From Chitinophagaceae bacterium DXS (lineage in GTDB: Bacteria; Bacteroidota; Bacteroidia; Chitinophagales; Chitinophagaceae): a stretch of DNA of 64,000 nt. The position numbers and the translations under genes were made by a program. The stretch lies in NCBI GenBank assembly GCA_030345135.1, contig CP128386.1:3435677-3499676 (forward strand). The letters run 5' to 3'. Shown here one piece after another: positions 1 to 8,797 of this stretch (position 1 is its first letter; each line of letters opens with the position of its first letter). The notes below the pieces were generated by a model. The model was not told the DNA's origin, made no database searches, and saw nothing but the letters and a program-made list of their open reading frames with translations.

Positions 1-25
1 ATTCTCGCATTCCCCCATTCTCATT

Positions 26-33
26 TACCTTTG
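26..33 (+). promoter_or_regulatory. possible -7 box of recQ
   Basis: TACCTTTG matches the Bacteroidota -7 consensus TAnnTTTG. It ends 6 nt before the ATG, which would give a leaderless or nearly leaderless mRNA. No clear -33 TTTG can be judged because the window begins just upstream. Confidence 0.35.
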
Positions 34-39
34 CCCTTC

Positions 40-1941
40 ATGCATCCTGAAGAAATACTGCAACAATATTGGGGTTACAATGCGTTTCGTGGCCGGCAAA
101 AGGACATTATAGAAAATGTTCTGCTAGGAAACGATACACTTGCGCTGTTGCCAACAGGCGGGGGCAAATCTATTTGCTACCAGGTTCCTGCATTAATGAT
201 GGATGGCGTTTGCCTGGTGATCAGCCCATTAATTGCTTTAATGAAGGATCAGGTAGCTAATTTATTGAGCCGCGATATTACTGCTGCAGCGATCTACAGC
301 GGCATGACTTTTTATGAAGTACAAAAGACGCTGGAAGATGCCGTTGACGAAAACATTCGCTTTTTATATGTCTCGCCGGAACGTCTTGAAACCGCTGTTT
401 TTAAAGAATACCTTGCCGATATGTCTGTCAACCTCATTGCTGTTGACGAAGCGCATTGCATCTCGCAATGGGGATATGATTTTCGGCCACCTTATCTGCG
501 AATTGCAGCCTTAAGGCACGAGCTGCCCAACGTACCTATCCTTGCCGTTACGGCTTCTGCGACGCCCCTGGTTGAAAAAGACATTATTGATAAACTTCTG
601 CTGAAAGAGGTTTCTACTTTTAGGCAGTCTTTTATTCGTCCGAATATCTCTTACAGTGTTTTTAAAGTTGACAGTAAGATCAATAAACTACAGGAGATCT
701 TAACGAATGTAGGCGGTTCGTCAATTGTGTATTGCAAGAGCAGGAAGTTAACACGGGATGTTGCACTGTTACTTCAAATGGCCAGCATTTCCGCAGATCA
801 TTATCATGCCGGTCTTACACAAGAAGAACGGGCTACAAAACAAGATGCATGGCAGCGGAATAAAACACGGGTGATGGTTTGTACAAATGCCTTTGGTATG
901 GGCATTGACAAACCAGATGTTCGTACTGTAATACATTATGATTCCCCTGATTGCCTTGAAAACTATTACCAGGAAGCAGGGCGTGCAGGAAGAGATGGTA
1001 AGAGGTCTTATGCTGTTTTACTTTACCAGTCTGAAGATATAACAACACTAGAGGCCATGCCCGATGTGAAGTATCCTGACATCTATTCCATCAAGAAAGT
1101 TTACCAGGCGCTGGCAGATTTTTTACAGGTACCGGTTGGTATTGGAGAAGGCAATTTTTACGATTTCGATCTGAATGAGTTTATCCGGAACTTCAAGCTG
1201 GAGCCCCAACTCGTTATCAATGTTTTGAAAGTATTGGAACAGGAAGGTTATGTGTCTTTTAATGAGACGATTTTTTTACCATCCAAAGTGGTATTCACTG
1301 CTCCAAAAGCTCTGCTTGAAGATTTTGAAAACGCTCACCCGGATCTTGAACCTGTGATGAAATGCCTGCTGCGAACATACCAGGGCATTTATGACAACCG
1401 CGTATCAGTGTTCGAAAAACAAATAGCCAAACTTGCAAGACTTCCACTAGAGAGGGTTTTTAAAGATTTAAAACAACTGCAGGCATTTGGCATTATTGAA
1501 TACTTGCCGCAAAAAGATACTCCTCAATTAAATTTCATTACCAATCGCGCGCCTGCTGAATTTCTCTACATAGATCAAAGAAACTATCTTCTACGCAAAA
1601 AGCAATATGAAGAGAGAGTTCAGGCAATGCTTTCTTACATCAGGTTAAGAAAAGATTGCCGGAGTACATACATCGCCCGGTATTTCGGCGACACTGATAT
1701 CAGTGATTGTGGGGTTTGTGATAATTGCCTGCACAAAAAAAATACGGAACTCATATCAACCGAAATGAAGAACATAGCGGATCGCATATTTATGCACTTA
1801 GATGCAAATGAAATGCCGGTCAACACATTAATTGCCCAATTCCGTGATGTCTCAAAAGATAAAATATGGCAGGTACTTAATTTTCTTCAATCCGAAAGCA
1901 AAATCAAGATAAGTGATGTGGGAATAGTGAGGAAGCTGTGA
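40..1941 (+). CDS. recQ: RecQ-family ATP-dependent DNA helicase
   Basis: Superfamily 2 3'-5' DNA helicase for recombination and fork repair, in the cytoplasm. Seen: Walker A PTGGGKS with Lys43, DEAH box at residues 136-139, and a conserved QEAGRAGRDG motif VI. A zinc cluster of the canonical RecQ spacing, C540-x16-C557-x2-C560-x2-C563, lies near the C terminus. In E. coli RecQ the zinc cluster follows the helicase core directly; here about 200 residues resembling winged-helix material lie between them, and no HRDC domain follows. The ATG at 40 is preferred over an in-frame TTG at 31 because a TACCTTTG box ends at 33. The stop codon lies inside a heptamer repeat array. Confidence 0.95.
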   Translation: MHPEEILQQYWGYNAFRGRQKDIIENVLLGNDTLALLPTGGGKSICYQVPALMMDGVCLVISPLIALMKDQVANLLSRDITAAAIYSGMTFYEVQKTLEDAVDENIRFLYVSPERLETAVFKEYLADMSVNLIAVDEAHCISQWGYDFRPPYLRIAALRHELPNVPILAVTASATPLVEKDIIDKLLLKEVSTFRQSFIRPNISYSVFKVDSKINKLQEILTNVGGSSIVYCKSRKLTRDVALLLQMASISADHYHAGLTQEERATKQDAWQRNKTRVMVCTNAFGMGIDKPDVRTVIHYDSPDCLENYYQEAGRAGRDGKRSYAVLLYQSEDITTLEAMPDVKYPDIYSIKKVYQALADFLQVPVGIGEGNFYDFDLNEFIRNFKLEPQLVINVLKVLEQEGYVSFNETIFLPSKVVFTAPKALLEDFENAHPDLEPVMKCLLRTYQGIYDNRVSVFEKQIAKLARLPLERVFKDLKQLQAFGIIEYLPQKDTPQLNFITNRAPAEFLYIDQRNYLLRKKQYEERVQAMLSYIRLRKDCRSTYIARYFGDTDISDCGVCDNCLHKKNTELISTEMKNIADRIFMHLDANEMPVNTLIAQFRDVSKDKIWQVLNFLQSESKIKISDVGIVRKL

Positions 1942-1992
1942 GCTATCGGCTGTCAGCTACTAGCTATTAGCTATCAGCTTTCAGCCGTCAGC
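1934..1992 (+). repeat. heptamer array 1 (AGCTnnn units)
   Basis: Eight consecutive units in exact 7-nt phase with a constant AGCT/GGCT/AGCC part and a variable part (for example AGCTATC, AGCTATT, AGCTTTC). The first unit overlaps the last codons of recQ and the second begins in its TGA stop. Same family as the arrays at 2235, 7778, 44881 and, inverted, 48565. Confidence 0.85.
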
Positions 1993-2173
1993 ATTCTCAC
2001 CAAGGCAATCGACTACAGGCTTGATGCTTTATGCTACCCAATAGAAATCTCTTTTAAAATTCAATGTTCATAGATCATCAACTTCCTTTTATGACCAATC
2101 TAGTATCTCCACATAAAAAATCCAATCAATCCCCTAATCCCACAAATCCTGGTCAAGAATCCCTATCCAAATT

Positions 2174-2210
2174 AAAAAGCCCGAAGAAATCGCTTCCTCC
2201 GGACCTTTTT
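2174..2210. terminator. imperfect bidirectional terminator
   Basis: AAAAAG-C-CCG on the left can pair with CGG-AC-CTTTTT on the right across a loop containing further partial pairing, with A/T tracts on both sides. It is placed as expected between two convergent genes. The stem has mismatches. Confidence 0.45.
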
Positions 2211-2234
2211 ATTCATCATGCAGAAACTCCTTGT

Positions 2235-2269
2235 AGCTATGAGCTATCAGCTATTAGCTTTCAGCTTCC
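2235..2269 (+). repeat. heptamer array 2 (AGCTnnn units)
   Basis: Five units in exact 7-nt phase (AGCTATG, AGCTATC, AGCTATT, AGCTTTC, AGCTTCC), in the same orientation as array 1 about 300 bp upstream. Confidence 0.85.
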
Positions 2270-2287
2270 TAACTCAGCAATGTAAAT

Positions 2288-2314
2288 CCCACAAATCCAA
2301 TAAATCATCTAAAT
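2288..2314 (+). repeat. nonamer array (nnnnnAAAT units)
   Basis: Three 9-nt units ending AAAT (CCCACAAAT, CCAATAAAT, CATCTAAAT), just downstream of the outer membrane protein gene. A related AATCCCACAAATCC string occurs near 2136-2149. Confidence 0.55.
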
Positions 2315-2322
2315 CCTTGGTA

Positions 2323-4779
2323 TTACTGGATTCCGCCTCCACCACCTGAATTACCACCACCCACACGTTTGCCTTCATCATCTGCGGCAGTTTTACGTTG
2401 TCTTGCAGCTTTAACCTGGTTGTTTCCAAAACGGTAAGTCAGGTTAATGCGGAGCTGCCTGCTCTCCCAATTTCCGTTTGCCTTAATATACTGTCCCGCA
2501 AAGTTGCTTGTTCCTCCCCATTTCATTGTATGGAAGATGTCCGTAACAGTCGCTTTCGCTACTACTTTTCCTTTGAATAGCTGCTGAGAAACGCCGCCAT
2601 CTATACTCCACATTGCCTTGCTTTTAAATGTTCCCTGGTAGATAGAGGGAGATGCATAAAAGCCCGACAATTCCATTGTTGTTTTTTTGCTCACTTTGAA
2701 TGTTTGCTGAGAATACAGGTTTACAGCAAATGCATCCAGGTTAATGGTTCTGCCTTCTCCAAAATTTGCGGCATAATGTGTATAGTAAGTATTTACGTTT
2801 GTAAACATGCTATACCATTTGTATTGGAAAGGCATACTGATATTCAAACTAACAATATCCTGATCAGCAAGATTCTTCTTGCTGATGAACGCTTTTGATT
2901 TTTCAGCCGTGTCTATTATTTGTGAAAATACATCGCTTACATGGCTATAGTTCAACGTAGTGGTTAAAAAGTACTTAAACGTGTTTGTAACAGCGATACT
3001 GTTTGTGTACTGTGGCCTAAGCTGTGTATTACCTTTCTGGAAAGTATATTCATCCAGTTTAAATTCAAATGGATTTAAGTCCTGGTAAGCAGGCCTGTCT
3101 ATTCTTCTGCTATAAGAAACGCTCCACTGGTTCATTGGATTTTTGTTGAATGTAACCGCGGCACTCGGAAAGAAATCTGTATAATTTCTGTTGAATGCAG
3201 AATCATATCTTACATATTCGTTCTCCCATTTGTAGCCGTTGGAACGACCTTCGGATACAGTATTTTCAACACGCAAACCAGCCTGGATCATAAATCCTTT
3301 GAACTGCCTGTTATAGTTGGCATACAGTGCATTTATATTTTCTGTATATCTGAATGCATTGCTACGTAAAGTATCCATTATTTTAGAAGAAGAGTACACA
3401 TCATAACGCTGAAAATCGTTATCGCTATTCACATAAGACACTTTACCTCCTAACCCTAAACGGCCCTTCTTCAGGTTCTGTTCATAGTCAGCCTTCAATG
3501 AATAAATGTTAATATCCGTTGGAGCAATCATGTTATATACGTACTGATTTATAATTGTTGTTCCATCCGGCTTATAATAAGTGTTTGGTTGCAGCTGATT
3601 GCTTTTGATATGGTAAAAACCATAATCACCATCAACGTTTAATTCATGGCCGCTGGTATCTGCAAAACGGTAGTTAGCATTAAAGTTCACATTATCGCGT
3701 TTGCTTGAACTGGTGTTATTGGCCACCAATATTCTGTCAACGACACCTGTAGGAATATAAGAGATAGGCGTTGTGCTAACATTATCAAAACTGTAGTTGC
3801 CCAGGTTACCGTTAACCATTACACCCACTGTGTTTTTGCTGTCCAGGAAATAATCAGCGCCGGCTTTAAATCCGTGTGTCTTATTTTTATTCGTCATTAC
3901 GGTATGTCCGTTAAACAAAGTGTCCAACTGCTCACGATGCATATACATGTTATTCTCATAAGTACCATCGTTATAGTTGTAATTGCCAAACAGGTTAATT
4001 TTCTTGTTGCGGTGATTTAATGAAACACCTGCATTATACTTTGGATAAGTACCGAGATTATATCCTGCATTGATAGAACCATTGGTTCCGAACGACTTGT
4101 TCTTTTTCAATTTGATATTGATGATACCACCATTACCTGCTGCTTCATATTTAGCTGAAGGATTGGTAATGAGCTCTATCGCTTCAATTTGAGAAGACTG
4201 TAAAGATTTAAGATAATTAGCCAGATCACTCCCGGTTAACGGTGATGGCTTGCCGTCGATAAAAATCTGAACACCATTTTTTCCGCTAAGGCTGATGTTA
4301 TCGTCTTTATCGACAAGTACACCCGGGGATTTCTTTAATAATTCAAGCGCATCGTTACCTACTGCATTAATGTTATTTTCAACATTCAAAATGGTTTTGT
4401 CTGCTTTTACTTCAATCATCGGCTTGCGGGCCGTAATAGTTACAGTTGCAAGATCGGCCGCCGCTTTTTCAAGCACGATTGCAGGAACGGTAACATTTTC
4501 CTTACCGGCAGTCTCTTTCACAGAAGTATATTTCGGTTTATAACCAACAAACGAAACATTCAATAAATAAGAAGCTGTTTTAATTGATTTAAACTGATAA
4601 TGTCCTTCCTTGTCAGTTACTGCGAGTTTTATTACAGAAGAATCTTTTGCGTTAAGTAATGATACACTCGCATTAGTAATGGGTTTTCCGTCTGCATCTT
4701 TCACAGTTCCCGTCAGGTCCTGTGCAAACGACACAATCGAAATTATAAGGCAGGTTAAAAGGATGAATAATTTTCTCAT
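2323..4779 (-). CDS. outer membrane beta-barrel protein with CarboxypepD_reg and plug domains
   Basis: TonB-receptor-like outer membrane protein of 818 residues. Seen: an N-terminal signal peptide of about 20 residues ending SFAQ, then a carboxypeptidase-regulatory-like Ig fold (about 22-105), a plug-like domain (about 130-220) with the NPSAKYEAAGNGGIINIKLK region, then a long beta-barrel with many alternating aromatic strands to about residue 790. The last 12 residues are Gly-rich, after a basic stretch. The layout fits the Bacteroidota outer membrane beta-barrel family (OMP_b-brl_3), whose members often have no known substrate. No SusD partner is adjacent, so a glycan-uptake role is not supported. 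ATG start confirmed. Confidence 0.9.
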   Translation of the reverse strand: MRKLFILLTCLIISIVSFAQDLTGTVKDADGKPITNASVSLLNAKDSSVIKLAVTDKEGHYQFKSIKTASYLLNVSFVGYKPKYTSVKETAGKENVTVPAIVLEKAAADLATVTITARKPMIEVKADKTILNVENNINAVGNDALELLKKSPGVLVDKDDNISLSGKNGVQIFIDGKPSPLTGSDLANYLKSLQSSQIEAIELITNPSAKYEAAGNGGIINIKLKKNKSFGTNGSINAGYNLGTYPKYNAGVSLNHRNKKINLFGNYNYNDGTYENNMYMHREQLDTLFNGHTVMTNKNKTHGFKAGADYFLDSKNTVGVMVNGNLGNYSFDNVSTTPISYIPTGVVDRILVANNTSSSKRDNVNFNANYRFADTSGHELNVDGDYGFYHIKSNQLQPNTYYKPDGTTIINQYVYNMIAPTDINIYSLKADYEQNLKKGRLGLGGKVSYVNSDNDFQRYDVYSSSKIMDTLRSNAFRYTENINALYANYNRQFKGFMIQAGLRVENTVSEGRSNGYKWENEYVRYDSAFNRNYTDFFPSAAVTFNKNPMNQWSVSYSRRIDRPAYQDLNPFEFKLDEYTFQKGNTQLRPQYTNSIAVTNTFKYFLTTTLNYSHVSDVFSQIIDTAEKSKAFISKKNLADQDIVSLNISMPFQYKWYSMFTNVNTYYTHYAANFGEGRTINLDAFAVNLYSQQTFKVSKKTTMELSGFYASPSIYQGTFKSKAMWSIDGGVSQQLFKGKVVAKATVTDIFHTMKWGGTSNFAGQYIKANGNWESRQLRINLTYRFGNNQVKAARQRKTAADDEGKRVGGGNSGGGGGIQ

Positions 4780-4798
4780 AGTTGTATAAATAAGCGGG

Positions 4799-4825
4799 CA
4801 AAGGTGCAGTTATTATGGTTACAAA
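4799..4825 (-). promoter_or_regulatory. weak promoter candidate of the outer membrane protein gene
   Basis: On the minus strand TTTG and, 15 nt further, CACCTTTG (7 of 8 bases of TAnnTTTG) precede the ATG by 19 nt. The spacer is shorter than usual. Confidence 0.3.
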
Positions 4826-4882
4826 AAGAAATGATTTGTAGAGGAACGGCAAATAGGAAGGAAAGAAGGCGACCAGTTAATG

Positions 4883-4973
4883 GAGAATTGAAAATTGAGA
4901 ATTGATAATGTGTGCAGATGTGCAAATGGGAAAATGTGCGGATGTGCGAATGAGAAAATGTGCGAATGAAAAA
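4883..4973 (+). repeat. mixed heptamer/octamer array
   Basis: Five 7-nt units (GAGAATT, GAAAATT, GAGAATT, GATAATG, TGTGCAG) run directly into seven 8-nt units of the form ATGnGnnn (ATGTGCAA, ATGGGAAA, ATGTGCGG and similar). The last unit merges with the terminator of the DUF72 gene. This shows the repeat period can change within one array. Confidence 0.8.
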
Positions 4974-5006
4974 CCGGAGATATGTTGAAGAACATGACCT
5001 CCGGTT
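4967..5006 (-). terminator. terminator of the DUF72 gene
   Basis: AACCGGAG (4972-4979) pairs with CTCCGGTT (4999-5006), and inside it ATGTT pairs with AACAT around a GAAG loop. On the minus strand this is followed by TTTTT. It lies about 30 nt after the stop codon. Confidence 0.85.
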
Positions 5007-5036
5007 AAAATGATTATTTAATTGACTTACAGTAGC

Positions 5037-5942
5037 TTAAAACAGTGTAGGTGATTCTACAAATTTGGGCTTGATTAAATGCAAGCCGCAAGCTTTGTTC
5101 AATTTATCTACGATATCTATGGTAAGCTCGGGAGAAGTCGCTTCGTCATGCATGTGCATGAAGAAATACACTTCATGCAGACCATGATCCAGCCAGTATT
5201 TAATCCGGTTTGTCCATTCGGTCATACGTGTATAATCGGTATCATGAAGGCTGTTTCCGACATAGCGGATAAAAGCTTTGGATATTGGTAAATGCATGTG
5301 CGCACAATCACGACGGCCTGCAGTGTCGGTAATAACGGCCCCCATGTTTATGCTGCGCAATGTTTCAAACAATTCATCGCGAACTTCCTCTTTTTCAAAC
5401 CAATCCGGGTGACGCACTTCTAGAAAAAACTGGACATCTGTTGGTAATGACCGCAAAAACTCAAACAATTCATCCTTTCTCTTCGGGCTGAAAGTATCAC
5501 TTACCTGCACAAAAACCGGCCCCAGGTGCTCGCCGAAAGCCACGATACCACGTAGAAATTCGGTCGTTACAAAGTCCTTTCCCTTCAGACTTCCACGATG
5601 TGTAACGCCCTGGTACATCTTCGGACAAAAAACAAAATCTTTTCCCTTAGCCTTTTCAGCCCACTTGGCTATTCCTGCAGGACCATATATTTTATAGTGA
5701 GTTGCGTTAAGCTCAATACTGTTGTAGTGCTGAACATAATGCTCCAGAAAATCTTTTTCCTTCGTGCCCTTTGGATATATTTTACCCACCCATTCAAGCC
5801 GTCCCCATTTTGCACAGCCGAGGTAAACTTTGGGATTTTTCAACGGCTTTCCTTTCAGTACTTTTTTGTTGAAAGCAGGTTCTGCCGGCAATGAAAAATC
5901 TATGCTGTTTAATTCGTTTTCGTCAACTCTACCAAATTCCAT
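5037..5942 (-). CDS. DUF72 (YecE-like) family protein
   Basis: Member of the widespread DUF72/YecE family, a TIM-barrel-like fold of unknown function. Seen: the family start after a short N-terminal extension (KVYLGCAKWGRLEWVGKIYP), a YNSIELNATHYKIYGP segment, a PVFVQVSDTFSPKR segment, a FFLEVRHPDWF strand and a YFFMHMHDEATSP segment near the C terminus. At 301 residues it is somewhat longer than YecE, with about 40 extra N-terminal residues. It is a single gene with its own terminator, divergent from the M28 peptidase. No substrate or partner is indicated by the context. Confidence 0.9.
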   Translation of the reverse strand: MEFGRVDENELNSIDFSLPAEPAFNKKVLKGKPLKNPKVYLGCAKWGRLEWVGKIYPKGTKEKDFLEHYVQHYNSIELNATHYKIYGPAGIAKWAEKAKGKDFVFCPKMYQGVTHRGSLKGKDFVTTEFLRGIVAFGEHLGPVFVQVSDTFSPKRKDELFEFLRSLPTDVQFFLEVRHPDWFEKEEVRDELFETLRSINMGAVITDTAGRRDCAHMHLPISKAFIRYVGNSLHDTDYTRMTEWTNRIKYWLDHGLHEVYFFMHMHDEATSPELTIDIVDKLNKACGLHLIKPKFVESPTLF

Positions 5943-6105
5943 AACCCATATTTTATAGTCTACAAGTAAATATAAAAGTAGATTTTTTTAGTATCTTTTC
6001 CGTTGCAATTGTTGCAGTTAGCATATTTAAAGAGGTTTGTTTTAACTATAAACACGCCCAGGAATAATATGCTCCATAGATTTTAAATGAAATACAATTA
6101 TACGT

Positions 6106-7779
6106 ATGCGCAAATCATTGTTTTTCCAACCTGCTGATTTTAAACTCCTGACTTTAAGTGTGGGCATAGCCTTATTATCTTCCTGCCAGCCAAAAAACGC
6201 TGCTAACGAAGAAACAGCCTTGTCAGCCTTTAGTAAAGACAGCCTTGCTCAACACATCAAGACTTTGGCGTCTGATGAGTTTATGGGTAGAAAACCATTT
6301 ACTACCGGGGAAACAAAAACAATTGACTATCTGCAAAAAGAATTTGCATCCCTCGGCCTTGAGCCTGGAAATGGAAATAGTTTTCTGCAGGAAGTCCCGA
6401 TGGTGAATATCACTACCAAAGCTGCTCCAACAATGGAAGTGCAGTCACCCAAGGGAAAATTCCAGTTAAAAGGATTTGACGACTATGTAATGTGGACCGA
6501 CAAAACAGATTCCCTGATTACACTAAACAGCAATGAAGTTGTTTTTGCAGGATACGGCGTTGTGGCCCCTGAATACAACTGGAATGATTATGCGGGGTTA
6601 GACGTAAAAGGAAAGATAGTGCTGGTTCTGGTGAACGACCCCGGATTTGCCTCCGGCGATTCCACTTTATTTAAAGGAAAGACGATGACCTACTATGGCC
6701 GCTGGACATACAAATTCGAAGAGGCCGGCCGCCAGGGAGCTAAAGGATGCCTGATCGTGCACAACACAGTTGGCGCAAGCTATCCGTTCAGTGTTGTTCA
6801 GAATAATTGGAACACATCAAGATTGCGCCTGGACAACCGTGGCAAAACTGAAAAATTGTGTGATGTTATAGGATGGGTTTCCGGCGATGCGGCAAAAAAA
6901 CTGTTGACAGCTTCCGGTCAGGATTCCAGCTTACTGGCAAAAGCGGATGTACGCGGATTTAAGCCCGTTCCATTGCCAGTTAAGTTGTCAACCAGCATGC
7001 AGGTTAAAACGGTTTACAACAAATCCCACAATGTAATTGGCAAGATCACCGGTTCTAAACATCCTGATGAATATATTATCTATACCGCTCACTGGGATCA
7101 CCTGGGCGTTGACAGACCTGACGAAAAGGGTGATTCTATTTACAACGGCGCTTTGGACAACGCGAGCGCAACTGCCGGTTTACTTGAACTTGGCCGCGCG
7201 TTTAAGAAATTGCAACCGGAACGCACGATCGTATTCCTCGCTGTAACAGCCGAGGAACAAGGACTTTGGGGTTCCGCCTGGTATGCACAAAACCCGGTTT
7301 ATCCGCTGAATAAAACGCTTGCGAATATTAATATGGACGGATTGAATTCATACGGTAAAACAAAAGATATCATTGTCGTTGGCCAGGGCCAATCTGATCT
7401 TGAAGATATTTTGAAAGATGAAGCCCAAAAAGTTGACAGGTATATCTCCTATGAAACGCATCCCGAAGCCGGCTATTATTACCGTAGTGATCATTTCAAC
7501 TTTGCAAAAGTGGGCGTTCCGGCTCTCTATCTTGAAAGCGGCATTGACGTAGTCGGTAAAGGAAAAGAATATGGCCAGAAGATGAACGATGAATACACCG
7601 AAAAACGTTACCATCGTCCCTCAGATGAATACAATCCTTCATGGAATTTGGAAGGAGCAATTGATGACCTACAGCTGTTGTTTAAAGTGGGAGTGAAAAT
7701 TGATTCAGATAGCAAATTTCCGGAGTGGAAAAAGGGAAGTGAGTTTAGGAAGTTGAGGGAGGAGATGATGGGGAAATAG
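6106..7779 (+). CDS. M28-family metallopeptidase lipoprotein with PA domain
   Basis: Zinc aminopeptidase-type exopeptidase anchored in the envelope. Seen: lipoprotein signal with lipobox LSSC (Cys27), a protease-associated domain inserted at roughly residues 130-255, then the M28 catalytic domain. All five metal ligands and the catalytic acid can be assigned: H329 (in AHWDHLG), D351 (LDNASA), E383/E384 (AEEQG), D411 (NMDG) and H463 (SDHFN). The length of 557 is typical of Bacteroidota M28 proteins. The likely role is release of N-terminal amino acids from extracellular peptides. It is monocistronic. Its TAG stop overlaps a heptamer array and a strong shared terminator follows. Confidence 0.93.
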   Translation: MRKSLFFQPADFKLLTLSVGIALLSSCQPKNAANEETALSAFSKDSLAQHIKTLASDEFMGRKPFTTGETKTIDYLQKEFASLGLEPGNGNSFLQEVPMVNITTKAAPTMEVQSPKGKFQLKGFDDYVMWTDKTDSLITLNSNEVVFAGYGVVAPEYNWNDYAGLDVKGKIVLVLVNDPGFASGDSTLFKGKTMTYYGRWTYKFEEAGRQGAKGCLIVHNTVGASYPFSVVQNNWNTSRLRLDNRGKTEKLCDVIGWVSGDAAKKLLTASGQDSSLLAKADVRGFKPVPLPVKLSTSMQVKTVYNKSHNVIGKITGSKHPDEYIIYTAHWDHLGVDRPDEKGDSIYNGALDNASATAGLLELGRAFKKLQPERTIVFLAVTAEEQGLWGSAWYAQNPVYPLNKTLANINMDGLNSYGKTKDIIVVGQGQSDLEDILKDEAQKVDRYISYETHPEAGYYYRSDHFNFAKVGVPALYLESGIDVVGKGKEYGQKMNDEYTEKRYHRPSDEYNPSWNLEGAIDDLQLLFKVGVKIDSDSKFPEWKKGSEFRKLREEMMGK

Positions 7780-7809
7780 CTATTAGCTTTCAGCTATGAG
7801 CTTTGAGCC
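7778..7809 (+). repeat. heptamer array 3 (AGCTnnn units)
   Basis: Four full 7-nt units (AGCTATT, AGCTTTC, AGCTATG, AGCTTTG) plus AGCC. The array starts at the second base of the TAG stop codon of the M28 peptidase gene. Confidence 0.85.
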
Positions 7810-7860
7810 AAGATTTGTCTAAAAACGAATGTCCGCACACATTTGGAATGTTTATAAAAC

Positions 7861-7900
7861 AAAAAGTCCATTCAATTTTGGAAATTGAATGGACTTTTTT
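7861..7900. terminator. bidirectional terminator, M28 peptidase / rfbA
   Basis: A near-perfect stem of 17-18 bp (AAAAGTCCATTCAATTT against its complement) with a tiny loop and A/T tracts on both sides, between convergent genes. It also marks the 3' end of the glycan locus. Confidence 0.95.
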
Positions 7901-7915
7901 ATTAACTATTACTGT

Positions 7916-8773
7916 TTACTTTATTCTTTTCAAGTATTCGCCGTAACCACTTTTCTCATACAATTTAGCTTGCTGCATTAGTTGTTCGTGATTAATGAAA
8001 CCCATTCTGTAGGCCACTTCTTCAATGCAACCAATTTTTTGTCCCTGGCGCTTTTCTATAACACGCACAAATTCGCAGGCGTCACTTAAAGAATCAAATG
8101 TGCCAGTATCTAACCAGGCGACACCACGATTCATTACACCTACATTAAGTTTTCCTTGTTGCAGGTAAACACGGTTTACATCGGTGATTTCATATTCACC
8201 TCGCGGAGAGGGTTGGATATTTTTGGCGATTTCCACTACTGAATTATCGTAAAAATACAGACCGGGGACAGCGTAGCTGCTTTTGGGCTGAGCTGGTTTC
8301 TCTTCGATAGATAATGCCTTGAAATCCTTATCAAACTCAACAACACCGTACCTCTCTGGATCGAGAACTTCATATGCGAAGATGGCAGCCCCATTAACAT
8401 CGTTAAATGATTGGACTAACTTGCTAAAACCTGAGCCGTAGAAGATGTTATCGCCGAGTATTAGTGCTACTTTATCTTTCCCGATAAACTCCTCTCCTAT
8501 AACAAATGCCTGAGCGAGGCCATTGGGTTTTTCCTGTACCGCATAAGAAAAAGAACATCCTATTGCCGAACCATTGCCAAGAAGCCTTTGAAACTGATCA
8601 GAATCTTCGGGAGTCGTGATTATCAGAACATCTTTTATGCCAGCCAACATTAGAATAGACAACGGGTAATATATCATCGGCTTATCATAGATCGGCATAA
8701 GCTGTTTACTAATTCCCTTTGTAATTGGATAGAGTCTTGTGCCTGATCCTCCCGCAAGAATAATTCCTTTCAT
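7916..8773 (-). CDS. rfbA: glucose-1-phosphate thymidylyltransferase
   Basis: RmlA/RfbA makes dTDP-glucose from glucose-1-phosphate and dTTP, the first step to dTDP-rhamnose and other dTDP-6-deoxysugars. Seen: the nucleotidyltransferase signature GGSGTRLYP at 8-16, the [13 protein letters not shown] block, LGDNIFYG and [12 protein letters not shown]. The length of 285 is normal for the family. It is the last gene of the glycan locus and is separated from rfbC by 24 nt. The transcription order is epimerase, rfbB, rfbC, rfbA. No rfbD follows. Confidence 0.97.
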   Translation of the reverse strand: MKGIILAGGSGTRLYPITKGISKQLMPIYDKPMIYYPLSILMLAGIKDVLIITTPEDSDQFQRLLGNGSAIGCSFSYAVQEKPNGLAQAFVIGEEFIGKDKVALILGDNIFYGSGFSKLVQSFNDVNGAAIFAYEVLDPERYGVVEFDKDFKALSIEEKPAQPKSSYAVPGLYFYDNSVVEIAKNIQPSPRGEYEITDVNRVYLQQGKLNVGVMNRGVAWLDTGTFDSLSDACEFVRVIEKRQGQKIGCIEEVAYRMGFINHEQLMQQAKLYEKSGYGEYLKRIK

Positions 8774-8797
8774 GTTAATGTAAGGGTTTTAAGTTAG

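Larger units (their letters stand above)
1942..2322. other. intergenic region with repeats, no gene
   Basis: Gap between the convergent 3' ends of recQ and the outer membrane protein gene. It holds the tail of heptamer array 1, AATCC-rich short repeats near 2121-2150, an imperfect terminator, heptamer array 2 and a 9-nt array. A 73-codon reading frame here is made largely of repeat sequence and shows no protein features. Confidence 0.7.

Noticed and set aside
2064-2285. 73-codon plus-strand frame after recQ
   Set aside because: It is made of AATCC-type and AGCT-type repeats plus a terminator-like hairpin; no sign of coding selection.
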